DNA from: Bacillota bacterium
Lineage (GTDB): Bacteria; Bacillota; Clostridia; Clostridiales; Clostridiaceae
Assembly: GCA_023451395.1 (NCBI GenBank)
Contig: JAEXZL010000151.1
Span: 1-64,000 of the forward strand
Direction: 5' to 3'
Length of the DNA stretch: 64,000 nucleotides
Shown: in pieces, positions 9,505 to 17,578 of the stretch
Layout of the letters: every line of letters begins with the position of its first letter
Numbering within the stretch: the first letter of the stretch is position 1
Notes under the pieces: generated by a model
What the model saw: only the letters and a program-made list of their open reading frames with translations
Databases searched by the model: none
What the model was told of the DNA's origin: nothing
Translations under genes and position numbers: made by a program

Positions 9505-9507
9505 GCT
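9491..9507 (+). promoter_or_regulatory. Sigma-54 (-24/-12) promoter of the PTS operon
   Basis: TTGGCA and TTGCT are placed so that exactly 10 bp separate the invariant GG (9493-9494) and GC (9505-9506), as the sigma-54 consensus requires. Transcription should start near 9518. This fits the LevR-type activator encoded just upstream, and it rules out translation starts before 9518. Confidence 0.88.
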
Positions 9508-9546
9508 TTTATATATGGTATAGAAAAAAGAAAGGAAGGGTTTTAT

Positions 9547-10392
9547 ATGTTAGTAACAATGAAGGAAATATTAGTTAAAGCAAAGGAAGAAGGATACGGA
9601 GTACCAGCACCAAATGCGGAGAATGAATTAAATGTCAGAGCATATATAGAGGCCGCTGAATCTTTAAATTCTCCTCTTATAATTGGTTCTGTATCTACAG
9701 CAAATCCCAATATGTATGACTATGGAAGAATAGTAACAGACTTAGCCAGACAAGCAAAGATTCCTGTGGCCTTTAATCTTGATCATAGCAGAACTTTTGA
9801 AGCTGCTATTATGGGGATTCGTTCTGGATTTACTTCAATTATGGTAGACCGTTCTGAATTACCCTACGAGGAAAACGTTTTACAGGTTAAGGAGTTAGTA
9901 AGAATTGCACATTCTGTGGGTGTTTCAGTTGAAGCAGAACTTGGTCATGTTGGACGAGGAGATAATTATGATGTGGATGGAGTTTCAAATTACACCTCTC
10001 CAAAGGATGCTGTGAGATTTGTAGAGGAGACTGGAATAGATGCATTAGCAGTTGCCATTGGTACGGCTCATGGAGTATATAGCGGAACACCTAAACTTCA
10101 ATTTGAATTACTGCAAGAAATTAGAGATGCTGTAAGCGTACCCCTAGTGCTCCACGGTGGATCTGGAACTGGTGATGATAATATTTCCAAGGCTTGTAAG
10201 TTAGGAATTAACAAGGTAAATCTATCTACAGACATGAAGTATGCAGCTGTCAAAAATATGGGGAGAATTTATCCTATAGGTGCACCAGGGAGCGAAAAAC
10301 CATTCTCTTTTTGGAAACTGCTTCAGGAAGGCTTTAGAAATGAACTGCTTCATTATATTAAAGTTACTGGCTCAGAAGGAAAGGCTTTATAG
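9547..10392 (+). CDS. Class II ketose-bisphosphate aldolase
   Basis: A 281-residue zinc-dependent aldolase of the FbaA/GatY/KbaY family, cleaving a ketose 1,6-bisphosphate to dihydroxyacetone phosphate and glyceraldehyde 3-phosphate. Visible landmarks are VPAPNAENE at the start, the catalytic/zinc region NLDHS, GTAHGVYSG and LHGGSGTGD with zinc-binding His, and the phosphate-binding NLSTD. ATG 9547 with AAGGAAGG before it is used; an upstream in-frame ATG at 9478 lies before the predicted transcription start. It is first in the sigma-54-controlled operon, so fructose- or tagatose-bisphosphate are the likely substrates. Confidence 0.9.
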   Translation: MLVTMKEILVKAKEEGYGVPAPNAENELNVRAYIEAAESLNSPLIIGSVSTANPNMYDYGRIVTDLARQAKIPVAFNLDHSRTFEAAIMGIRSGFTSIMVDRSELPYEENVLQVKELVRIAHSVGVSVEAELGHVGRGDNYDVDGVSNYTSPKDAVRFVEETGIDALAVAIGTAHGVYSGTPKLQFELLQEIRDAVSVPLVLHGGSGTGDDNISKACKLGINKVNLSTDMKYAAVKNMGRIYPIGAPGSEKPFSFWKLLQEGFRNELLHYIKVTGSEGKAL

Positions 10393-10426
10393 ATTAATTA
10401 AATATGCTATATAGGAGGTGCGGCAT

Positions 10427-10918
10427 ATGATTGTTTTTTCAAGAATAGATGATAAATTGGTTCATGGACAGGTTGCTACCACATGGATAAGGGTAGCAGG
10501 TGCAAACAGGATTTATGTAGTAGATGATATCACTGCAAAAGATGAATTTATCACACGCCTTTTTAAAGGTATATCACCTCAGGGGACAAAGTTAGAAGTT
10601 TGGGATTTAGAAACTGGATGCAGTAAAGTAAAGTTAGTGGAGGAGCATAAGCAAATAAAGGGATTTATTTTATGTAAAAGTCCATTAGAATTCTTGGCCA
10701 TGGCTAAAGCAGGAGTGAATTTTAAAGAATTATGTGTTGGAAATATGGCACCAAGAGATGATAGAAAGCAGCTACAGCCAGGTTTTAATTCCTTTGCCAA
10801 TAGGGCAGAAAGAGAAGCCTATAGAGAGCTAGTAAAAATGGGTGTTAATGTATATCTAAATCTGATTCCAGATAAAGCCAAAATACCTATACTTGAGTGT
10901 TCAGGTATGAAGGAATAA
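10427..10918 (+). CDS. PTS mannose/fructose/sorbose family IIB component
   Basis: A 163-residue cytoplasmic phosphocarrier. The active-site His is in RIDDKLVHGQV (about residue 15), the hallmark of mannose-family EIIB. It takes phosphate from IIA (13927-14367) and passes it to sugar entering through IIC/IID. The start is ATG 10427 with TAGGAGG before it, rather than a GTG three codons upstream. It lies 34 bp after the aldolase gene and belongs to the same transcript. Confidence 0.93.
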   Translation: MIVFSRIDDKLVHGQVATTWIRVAGANRIYVVDDITAKDEFITRLFKGISPQGTKLEVWDLETGCSKVKLVEEHKQIKGFILCKSPLEFLAMAKAGVNFKELCVGNMAPRDDRKQLQPGFNSFANRAEREAYRELVKMGVNVYLNLIPDKAKIPILECSGMKE

Positions 10919-10939
10919 CCTAAAAAGGAGAAGTTAAAT

Positions 10940-11983
10940 ATGGATAAAAAAATGAAGACTATTGTTTTTACAAATCCATTACAAGTAGAAATAATGGAGA
11001 TAGATAAGCCTAAAATAACTGCATCTGAGGTGTTAATCCAAACAAAGGCATTATCAATCTGCACTGTTGAGCAAAGAACTTTCAAGGATTCTAACAGATA
11101 CCCTATGGTTGGAGGACATGAGGTTTGCGGAGTTGTGGTAGAAGTGGGGGAAGATGTAAGGGGATATAAAATTGGAGATAAGGTGGTATCCACTTTCCAA
11201 TACTGCGGTTATTGTGAAAACTGTAAAAGTGGCAGAGGAACAAAGTGCCTTAACTCTAGAACTCAAAAGAAAAGAATCATAAATAATGATTTAAATATTG
11301 GTAATGCAGGTATGGCAGAATTTGCTGCAGTCCCAGCTACCCAAATTTGTAAGGTTGGAGAATCTGTACCTTATGAAATAGCGGCTATGACAGAGCCTTT
11401 AGGATGTTGTATTCATAGTGTGGAAAAAACCAAGGCCAAGTATGGGGATACTGCTGTTGTAATAGGTGCTGGTATAATGGGACTTTTACATATTAAATTA
11501 TTGCGGATGAAAGGTACAAGAGTCATTGTAAGTGAAATGGATGAAAAGAGAAGAGAAAAAGCAATTAAAGCTGGAGCTAATATTGCTTTCAGTCCTGAGA
11601 AAATCGATGCTGTAGATTATGTAAAGACTCATACAAATGGTATAGGAGCAGATATAGTTATTAATACAACCTCAATCTACAAAGTTGGTGAACAAGCACT
11701 CCAAATGTTGGCACCTTACGGAAGACTAATAGCATATGCCTCTTTGCATCCAGCAGTACCGCTACCTATTGACTTCGGAGAAGTGCATTCAAAGGAAATT
11801 GAAATAATTGGTACTGTAAGTCCTTCAGCTAATGATTTTGTAATGGCATCAAGGCTTATGAAGTATGAATTAATAGATATGACAGATGTAATGGACTATG
11901 TTTTCCCCTTTGAACAGGCACAGGAGGCTTTTGAGCAATCAATAATTCCAGGAACTTATAGATGTATAATTTCTTTTGAATAG
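10940..11983 (+). CDS. Zinc-dependent MDR alcohol dehydrogenase (sugar-phosphate dehydrogenase-like)
   Basis: A 347-residue medium-chain dehydrogenase. GHEVCGVVVEVG provides the catalytic zinc region. A Cys cluster (CGYCENCKSG...KCLN) gives the structural zinc lobe, and VIGAGIMGLLHIK is the Rossmann motif for NAD(P). Placed between PTS IIB and IID with an aldolase, it probably oxidises the incoming polyol phosphate to a ketose phosphate, as galactitol-1-phosphate or sorbitol-6-phosphate dehydrogenases do. That substrate is an inference; no phosphofructokinase-type gene is in the operon, so the second phosphorylation would rely on a housekeeping kinase. Confidence 0.85.
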   Translation: MDKKMKTIVFTNPLQVEIMEIDKPKITASEVLIQTKALSICTVEQRTFKDSNRYPMVGGHEVCGVVVEVGEDVRGYKIGDKVVSTFQYCGYCENCKSGRGTKCLNSRTQKKRIINNDLNIGNAGMAEFAAVPATQICKVGESVPYEIAAMTEPLGCCIHSVEKTKAKYGDTAVVIGAGIMGLLHIKLLRMKGTRVIVSEMDEKRREKAIKAGANIAFSPEKIDAVDYVKTHTNGIGADIVINTTSIYKVGEQALQMLAPYGRLIAYASLHPAVPLPIDFGEVHSKEIEIIGTVSPSANDFVMASRLMKYELIDMTDVMDYVFPFEQAQEAFEQSIIPGTYRCIISFE

Positions 11984-12092
11984 GCAGTGCAGCATAGAAA
12001 TAATATAGTTTAGGGAATTGAAAATTATTAATTGCTTAGGTAGAACTTTTGTTTATAAATATTATTTTTAATAATACAAGGAGGGAGTTAAA

Positions 12093-12950
12093 GTGGAGAG
12101 TGATTCAAATAAAGTAAAAAAGGTGCCTAGAAGCGCTGTTAGAAAAGCTTATTGGTATAATATGTTTTTTAGAGCTGGATCTGGGTTTACTTATAGTATG
12201 GGTGTAAGAGCAGCAGCTACCATGGGGATAATATTATCACGTTTGTATGATTCAAAGGAAAAAGTTGGTAAGGAACTAGAAAAGTATTACGCATATTTTA
12301 ACACCAATGTTCCTTTTGCTGGTATGGTTATGGGAATTATGATTAACATGGAGGAGCAGAGGGCAACTAATGAAGAGAGAGTTCCTGCGGAGACAATAAC
12401 TGCGATGCAAACCAGCCTTATGGGACCTGTGGGAAATATAGGAGACATAATACAACAAGCTATAATTGCTCCACTTGTACTATCTATAGGTATTTCTTTA
12501 TGCGGGTCGCCAGATAACCCAAGTATTATAGGACCTATATTTTCTATGATAGCTACAGCTATTAGTACAGTGGGTATAAGTTATTTCTTATGGATGAAAA
12601 CCTATGACGTGGGAAATAATTTGCTTGGCAAAATACTTGATGAAGGCCTTGCAGATAAATTACTGAAGGCCGCTACAATATTAGGATGTATAACTATGGG
12701 TGCATTAATATCTACTTACGTTAAAGTTACCACATCAATAGCTTGGATTAGTGAAACCTCTTCATTTGTACTGCAAACTGATCTCTTTGACAAACTAATG
12801 CCTAATTTATTATCACTTATTACTGTGTACATATTTTTAAAGATATTACAAAAGGGAGTTAAACCAAGCAAAGTAATCTGGATAACAATGCTGATAGTAA
12901 TTGTTTTGGCTGTTATTGGTGTTTTAGGCCCTGTACCAAAAATAAATTAG
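12093..12950 (+). CDS. PTS mannose-family IID membrane component
   Basis: A 285-residue IID subunit with a large cytoplasmic N-terminal part (RAGSGFTYSMGVRAAATMG, FNTNVPFAGMVMGIM, LMGPVGNIGDIIQQAI) and membrane segments toward the C-terminus. With IIC it forms the translocation channel. The start is GTG 12093, nine bases after AAGGAGGGA. It lies 13 bp before IIC. The order IID before IIC is the reverse of the most common IIC-IID arrangement. Confidence 0.92.
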   Translation: MESDSNKVKKVPRSAVRKAYWYNMFFRAGSGFTYSMGVRAAATMGIILSRLYDSKEKVGKELEKYYAYFNTNVPFAGMVMGIMINMEEQRATNEERVPAETITAMQTSLMGPVGNIGDIIQQAIIAPLVLSIGISLCGSPDNPSIIGPIFSMIATAISTVGISYFLWMKTYDVGNNLLGKILDEGLADKLLKAATILGCITMGALISTYVKVTTSIAWISETSSFVLQTDLFDKLMPNLLSLITVYIFLKILQKGVKPSKVIWITMLIVIVLAVIGVLGPVPKIN

Positions 12951-12963
12951 GAGGTGATTTGAA

Positions 12964-13752
12964 ATGACAATTTCAACTTTTCAAGCATTTATATTGGCTT
13001 TTCTTGTATGGTTTTCAAAGGCTTCTTTTACTCCAAACTTAACCTATGATTGGTTCAAGCCATTACCTGCGAGTTTATTTGTAGGTATTGTAATGGGTGA
13101 TATGAGAACAGCTCTTGCAACAGGCATAGCTATACAATTAGTATATATGGGAAATATGGTTATTGGGTCTGTAACCCCTGCAGATACGGCTATAGCTTCC
13201 ATAGTAGGAGCGTCCTTAGGTGTATGTCTTAATCCCACATTAGGATTAGAGGGAGCAGTGGCAGCTGGTCTATCTTTAGCAGTTGCCGTTGCAACTCCAG
13301 CAACTGCCTTTAATACTATAAATATGACTATTGGAACTTATACCAATGAAAAATCGAAAGCATATGCCTTGAAGGGTAACTTAAGAATGCAGAGAATCTG
13401 GCATTGGGTGCCTTCTCAAATAATCTTGTTTATTTTATACTTCCCCATTACATTTATAGTGCTAAAAACTATGGGAAATCCAGGATTTTTAGATAAACTA
13501 ACAAGTGTTTTAACACCAGTATCCCAATATCTAAAAGTAGTTGGAAATGTATTGCCTGCAGTAGGTATTGCATTGGCTCTTAGAACTATTACTACAAACA
13601 AAACATTACCTTATGTATTTTTAGGATTTTTCTTAAATGCATATTTAGGTGTACCGATACTAGGAATAGCAGTAGTAGGCATTTGTATAGCCTATCTTGT
13701 AGCTTTTGCTGCTGAAAGGGGAAATGAAGAGCCTGAGTTTAAAGAAATATAG
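12964..13752 (+). CDS. PTS mannose/sorbose-family IIC membrane component
   Basis: A 262-residue polytopic protein with the IIC signature region (KPLPASLFVGIVMGDMRTALATGIAIQLVYMGN, conserved around GDM and QLVYMG), followed by hydrophobic segments rich in Gly and Ala. It partners IID. The Shine-Dalgarno AGGAGGTGA overlaps the IID stop region, so the two genes are translationally close. Confidence 0.92.
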   Translation: MTISTFQAFILAFLVWFSKASFTPNLTYDWFKPLPASLFVGIVMGDMRTALATGIAIQLVYMGNMVIGSVTPADTAIASIVGASLGVCLNPTLGLEGAVAAGLSLAVAVATPATAFNTINMTIGTYTNEKSKAYALKGNLRMQRIWHWVPSQIILFILYFPITFIVLKTMGNPGFLDKLTSVLTPVSQYLKVVGNVLPAVGIALALRTITTNKTLPYVFLGFFLNAYLGVPILGIAVVGICIAYLVAFAAERGNEEPEFKEI

Positions 13753-13813
13753 ATTTTATAAAGTTTATATTTAAAAATTTGATATTTGAATTAAGTTTTT
13801 TGAAAAGCTATAA

Positions 13814-13853
13814 ATTTTAGAGGAGGATGACTCTATAACTCCTCCTCTAAAAT
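13814..13853 (+). other. Intercistronic 14-bp hairpin between IIC and IIA
   Basis: ATTTTAGAGGAGGA (13814-13827) pairs perfectly with TCCTCCTCTAAAAT (13840-13853) around a 12-base loop. There is no U tract, so it is more likely an mRNA processing or stability element than a strong terminator. Confidence 0.65.
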
Positions 13854-13926
13854 GTAAAATATTAAATTTAGAACGGCATATAGTGGATAGATAACAGGAT
13901 ACAAGAGTGGAAAAGGAGAAGTAACT

Positions 13927-14367
13927 ATGACAGAGAAGTATATAGAAAAAGAGGGTATTAATGCTGTTGATAGTGCAAAAGTGCTTGTATTAAGCCATGG
14001 ACTTATGTGCACAGCAATGCTTGAAACTGCTAGATTAATAGGCTTAGATGGAGAAAGGATTATTTCATTTCCCATGGAGGATATGGTTAATATTGAAGTT
14101 TATGAAAGGGAAATAAGAGAAATTTTGAGCACTTTTTCTGAGGGATCACTTGTATTAGTAGATCTTTTTGGTGGTACACCCTTTAATACTATAGCAAGAA
14201 TTCTAGTAGACTATCCTGTATATGGGATAACAGGAGTTAATCTACCTATGCTCCTAGAGGCATGGTCTTCATATAATTTTTTGTCTGGAGAGGAATTGCA
14301 AAAGTCTGTGCTAGAGGCAGGAATTAGAGGCATTAAGGATATAAATTCATTTTTGAGGGAGGTATAA
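13927..14367 (+). CDS. PTS mannose-family IIA component
   Basis: A 146-residue cytoplasmic IIA protein. The phosphorylated His is in VLSHGLMCTAM (about residue 22 of this start), and LVDLFGGTPFN is the conserved family strand. It accepts phosphate from HPr and hands it to IIB. The first 15 residues are not conserved in the family, but ATG 13927 has GGAGAAG before it. It is separated from IIC by 174 bp holding a strong hairpin, so expression may differ from the upstream genes. Confidence 0.92.
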   Translation: MTEKYIEKEGINAVDSAKVLVLSHGLMCTAMLETARLIGLDGERIISFPMEDMVNIEVYEREIREILSTFSEGSLVLVDLFGGTPFNTIARILVDYPVYGITGVNLPMLLEAWSSYNFLSGEELQKSVLEAGIRGIKDINSFLREV

Positions 14368-14394
14368 TTAAAACTCAAATAGGGAGTTGAGAAT

Positions 14395-14664
14395 ATGTAC
14401 TCTAGAGAAACTGTTTTTGTGAATGTTTATGGGTTGCATACAAGACCAGCAACTAAGTTTTTTCTAGTGGCACGAGGATTTAATTCTGAAATAAAGATTA
14501 AAAACTTAGATATTAAAGGTGATGAAAAAAATGCAAAATCACTTATTGAAATACTATCCCTATGTGCATACAAAGGTACTAAAGTAAATATTATTGCAGA
14601 AGGCCCTGATGAAGAGGAAGCTGTGGATTCATTAATTCATTTAATTAATGAAGGACTTGAATAA
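14395..14664 (+). CDS. HPr-family phosphocarrier protein
   Basis: An 89-residue HPr paralogue. The active-site His lies in GLHTRPAT and the regulatory Ser region in NAKSLIEIL, where HPr kinase would act. It sits 27 bp after IIA, so this operon carries its own HPr-like carrier, probably in addition to the general HPr elsewhere in the genome. It may feed phosphate to this PTS or to the PRDs of LevR; that choice is inference. Confidence 0.9.
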   Translation: MYSRETVFVNVYGLHTRPATKFFLVARGFNSEIKIKNLDIKGDEKNAKSLIEILSLCAYKGTKVNIIAEGPDEEEAVDSLIHLINEGLE

Positions 14665-14697
14665 CATATAAATATTTTAGGAAAGGAAGTCAAAGCT

Positions 14698-15054
14698 TTG
14701 GGGATATTTAGCAAGATAATTGAAAGTAAAGAACTAACCGCTTTTGTTTTTGTTATATTGCTTTTAGTTACAGAGGTATTAAGGTATAAAAAAAGGATGT
14801 ATTACAATAAGGATACTACAAATCCAAAGATGAAAAGTCATATATTAAATGTGAATTATAATCTTAATAAAAAGAAAAATATTGATATTGATAAAATAAA
14901 TAAGTATATATTTATTTCTTCTATAAGTGCAATAATTGCAGGAGGTTTTATAATGGCATTTACTAATATAGCTACAGGTCTTTTAATCTATATAATAGCA
15001 GCTGCTTCTTTTTCTTATATGGTTACGAGAAAAATTGGATTAATGTATCGATGA
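14698..15054 (+). CDS. Small membrane protein at the end of the PTS operon
   Basis: A 118-residue protein with a membrane segment at residues 14-28, a basic Asn/Lys-rich cytoplasmic stretch, and two further hydrophobic segments (about 70-110). It starts at TTG 14698 with GGAAAGGAAG eight bases upstream. I do not recognise the family. Position between HPr and the operon terminator suggests co-expression with the PTS. Confidence 0.65.
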   Translation: MGIFSKIIESKELTAFVFVILLLVTEVLRYKKRMYYNKDTTNPKMKSHILNVNYNLNKKKNIDIDKINKYIFISSISAIIAGGFIMAFTNIATGLLIYIIAAASFSYMVTRKIGLMYR

Positions 15055-15105
15055 TAGGATTAAATACATTAGGGTAAGGTGTTAATTATCTATATAATAT
15101 ATATA

Positions 15106-15150
15106 AAAAATAGGTGTGAGTATAATAATAGTATACTTACACCTATTTTG
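15106..15150. terminator. Bidirectional terminator after the PTS operon
   Basis: AAAATAGGTGTGAGTATA pairs with TATACTTACACCTATTTT around a short loop, with A and T runs on either side. It can end the PTS operon and the converging relQ transcript. Confidence 0.85.
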
Positions 15151-15194
15151 TTAGCTTGATAAATGTTTTGTAGCATAAGATAAATGAAATCTTT

Positions 15195-15824
15195 TTATTT
15201 ATATTTCTTTATTTCATCGTTTATGGAAAGCATTTTTTCATCTAAGAAATTTGCCAATTCTGCACAATCCTTCAGCTGTTCTGTTAAGTAGGAAGGAACG
15301 GTTTTATCAAATTTGTAGTATATCTTATGCTCTAGGCTTGCCCAAAAGTCCATGGCTATAGTTCTAAGCTGCACCTCTAATTTAAGGTATTCTATACGGT
15401 CTGATAAGTATATTGGGACCTCCAGTAGGAGATGGAGGCTTCTATAACCATTTGATTTAGGCTCTTTAATATAATCTTTAATTTGTATCACTCTAATATC
15501 CTTAATATTGCATATTAGCTTTGAAAGATTATAAATGTCTGATGTAAAGGATGTTATTATTCTTATTCCAGCCACATCGTAAATGTGATCCCGGGCATTT
15601 TCTAGGGATATCTCATAACCTTTTCTAATAAGCTTATCCATAATGCTCTCTGGAGTTTTTATTCTTGATTTTATGTGTTCTATGGGGTTATATGAATGTA
15701 TAAGCTGGAACTCTTCGTTTAGAATAGTGATTTTTGTATTCATTTCATCTAAGGCAAATTTATGAAAAAGAAGGAAGTCATCCCATACATCAAGATTTTC
15801 CCTGGTAAGTATATCTTTAATCAT
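15195..15824 (-). CDS. RelQ-type small alarmone synthetase (GTP pyrophosphokinase)
   Basis: A 209-residue stand-alone RelA/SpoT synthetase domain without a hydrolase domain. The motifs DVAGIRI, PKSNGYRSLHL, EVQLRTIAMDFWASLEHKIYYK and a helical C-terminus match RelQ/YjbM proteins in order and length. The reaction is transfer of pyrophosphate from ATP to GDP or GTP, giving (p)ppGpp in the cytoplasm. RelQ proteins act as tetramers. It is monocistronic and convergent with the PTS operon. Confidence 0.9.
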   Translation of the reverse strand: MIKDILTRENLDVWDDFLLFHKFALDEMNTKITILNEEFQLIHSYNPIEHIKSRIKTPESIMDKLIRKGYEISLENARDHIYDVAGIRIITSFTSDIYNLSKLICNIKDIRVIQIKDYIKEPKSNGYRSLHLLLEVPIYLSDRIEYLKLEVQLRTIAMDFWASLEHKIYYKFDKTVPSYLTEQLKDCAELANFLDEKMLSINDEIKKYK

Positions 15825-15956
15825 GTACTCACTCCTAAGATGTATTCTTATAATTTTATCCGGTAAAATAAATCAGTAAAAAGATGATTAATTTTGTAAA
15901 GGTTAACATAACCTTACTATAATTATATCAATAATTAAGAGAAAAGGGTACAGAAA

Positions 15957-15992
15957 AAATAAAGGACTTAAGCATTAAGTGTCCTTTAAATA
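15957..15992 (-). terminator. Terminator of the SDR gene (reverse strand)
   Basis: Read on the reverse strand, AAAGGAC and GTCCTTT flank a short loop and are followed by ATTTTTTC, 50-85 bp after the SDR stop codon. Confidence 0.7.
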
Positions 15993-16043
15993 GATTAGAG
16001 AATTATTGAGGAATATAGGTAAATATGGCTCTCAAGGAGCACA

Positions 16044-16817
16044 TTATTTAACCTTTTGGGTGGATTTAGCCATGGCGGTGAGGATGTTTCGTGGGAGAAG
16101 GCGTCCTCCTCTTACCATTATTTTGTTAAGAGCTCCAGGAACTATAACCCCTTTGCCTTTTAGCATTCCTTTATAGCCGCATAGGGCTACCTGGGAGGCC
16201 TCCATTGTACCAAAGGTTACGAAGTCGGATTTTTTCATCTGTGCCTTATTCTGAAAGGGGGTCTTAGTTGGTCCTGGGCAGAGGACACTTACTGTAACAC
16301 CGCTTCCTTTAGTCTCTGATGCAAGGGCTTCACTTAAAGAAAGTACATAAGCCTTGCTTGCATAATATACCGACATATAAGGTCCAGCCATAAAAGCAGC
16401 GGTGGAAGCTACATTTAATATCCTGCCCTTTTTTCTTTTTATCATATCAGGAAGAAAGAGCTTAAGAATATGAGTTAAAGCTCTGCAGTTAACATCTAAC
16501 ATAGCAAGGTCCTTTTGGGAATCTATTTCACAGAAAGGCCCAAAGGAACCAAAGCCTGCATTGTTTATTAGATTATCAATTTCTATATTTAGATTTGCAA
16601 TCTCATTATAAATATACAAGGGGGCATCAATACACTGTAGGTCAGATACTATTACATGAGCCTTTATTGAATATTTGTCCTCTAAATCATTTTTTAGCTG
16701 GTAAAGCTCTTTTTCCTTTCTTGCTATCAGAACTAAATTACAGCCATCCTTAGCTAAAAGATGACAAAGCTCTAACCCTATGCCGCTGGAAGCTCCTGTT
16801 ACTAAGCTATATCCCAT
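16044..16817 (-). CDS. Short-chain dehydrogenase/reductase
   Basis: A 257-residue SDR. The NAD(P)-binding TGASSGIG lies at residues 7-14, NNAG in the middle, and the catalytic Tyr and Lys in YYASKAYVLS with a preceding Ser. It resembles the bacterial DltE/YqjQ-like subgroup acting on lipid or ketone substrates, which cannot be fixed here. ATG 16817 is chosen because AGGAGG lies seven bases before it; a start ten codons upstream lacks such a site. It has its own terminator. Confidence 0.88.
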   Translation of the reverse strand: MGYSLVTGASSGIGLELCHLLAKDGCNLVLIARKEKELYQLKNDLEDKYSIKAHVIVSDLQCIDAPLYIYNEIANLNIEIDNLINNAGFGSFGPFCEIDSQKDLAMLDVNCRALTHILKLFLPDMIKRKKGRILNVASTAAFMAGPYMSVYYASKAYVLSLSEALASETKGSGVTVSVLCPGPTKTPFQNKAQMKKSDFVTFGTMEASQVALCGYKGMLKGKGVIVPGALNKIMVRGGRLLPRNILTAMAKSTQKVK

Positions 16818-16984
16818 ATTGTAACCTCCTATATTTTCTATAAACATTATTCATAAGTATATTAAACTAAATTATAACAGCTATAGCAATTGTAAAGTAT
16901 AAACATGGGCAATTTCATAGAAAAGAAAGAATAGCAAAAAAAACACTTTACCTTATAAAGAGTAAAGCGATGATATATCTATAA

Positions 16985-17329
16985 TTATTTTAATCCTCTA
17001 TGAGATCTTATGTGCCACTTAAGTAAATTAAACCATTTATCTCTATCAGTTACAGTAAATCTATATACCTCTTTATCAGAGGTAGTGATCTTTATGGCAT
17101 TTGGAAGAGGTATTGGCTTTGCAATATTAAAGGTATAGGTCTTCTCATAGGAAACTATATCTCTTAGATTTATATTAAGATTATCCCTTTCGAAATCTAA
17201 ACCAGGACCTGCAAAAATTAATCTTCTATCAGTAAGAATGAGTTTTCCAGGCTGTTTGCTTATGAGCTTAGAATTAAAGCATTTACCTTCCTTTATTATG
17301 TCTTCACCCTCTAATAAAATTACATTCAC
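16985..17329 (-). CDS. GRAM/PH-like domain protein
   Basis: A 114-residue soluble protein that is essentially one GRAM-like PH fold: a short N-terminal strand, then GKLILTDRRLIFAGPG (the typical second strand pair), INLRDIVSYEK, and a C-terminal helix with WFNLLKWHI. The start is GTG 17329 with AAAGGGTG upstream. Family members may bind lipid or protein partners; the function here is unknown. Confidence 0.75.
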   Translation of the reverse strand: MNVILLEGEDIIKEGKCFNSKLISKQPGKLILTDRRLIFAGPGLDFERDNLNINLRDIVSYEKTYTFNIAKPIPLPNAIKITTSDKEVYRFTVTDRDKWFNLLKWHIRSHRGLK

Positions 17330-17578
17330 TAGGATACACCCTTTCGTAAGATTTTCTTATATGTCAATTAATTATAAAACTATTTACCCCACGATAATAT
17401 AATATCATTATTTAGTGAAAAATTTCCTTACAAATTTGTAAAAGTTATATAAAGTATTATTATGGCTAATTTATTAATATTAGGTTTTAACTAAATAGTT
17501 CTTCTTTTCTTATGAAAAATTGGTTTAATGAATGTATTTTAAAAACTCCTATGGTAAAATCAAAGGGAGGTGATTATA

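Noticed and set aside
9478..9546. Upstream ATG extension of the aldolase
   Set aside because: It lies before the transcription start predicted from the -24/-12 promoter and has no ribosome binding site; the added residues are not aldolase-like.
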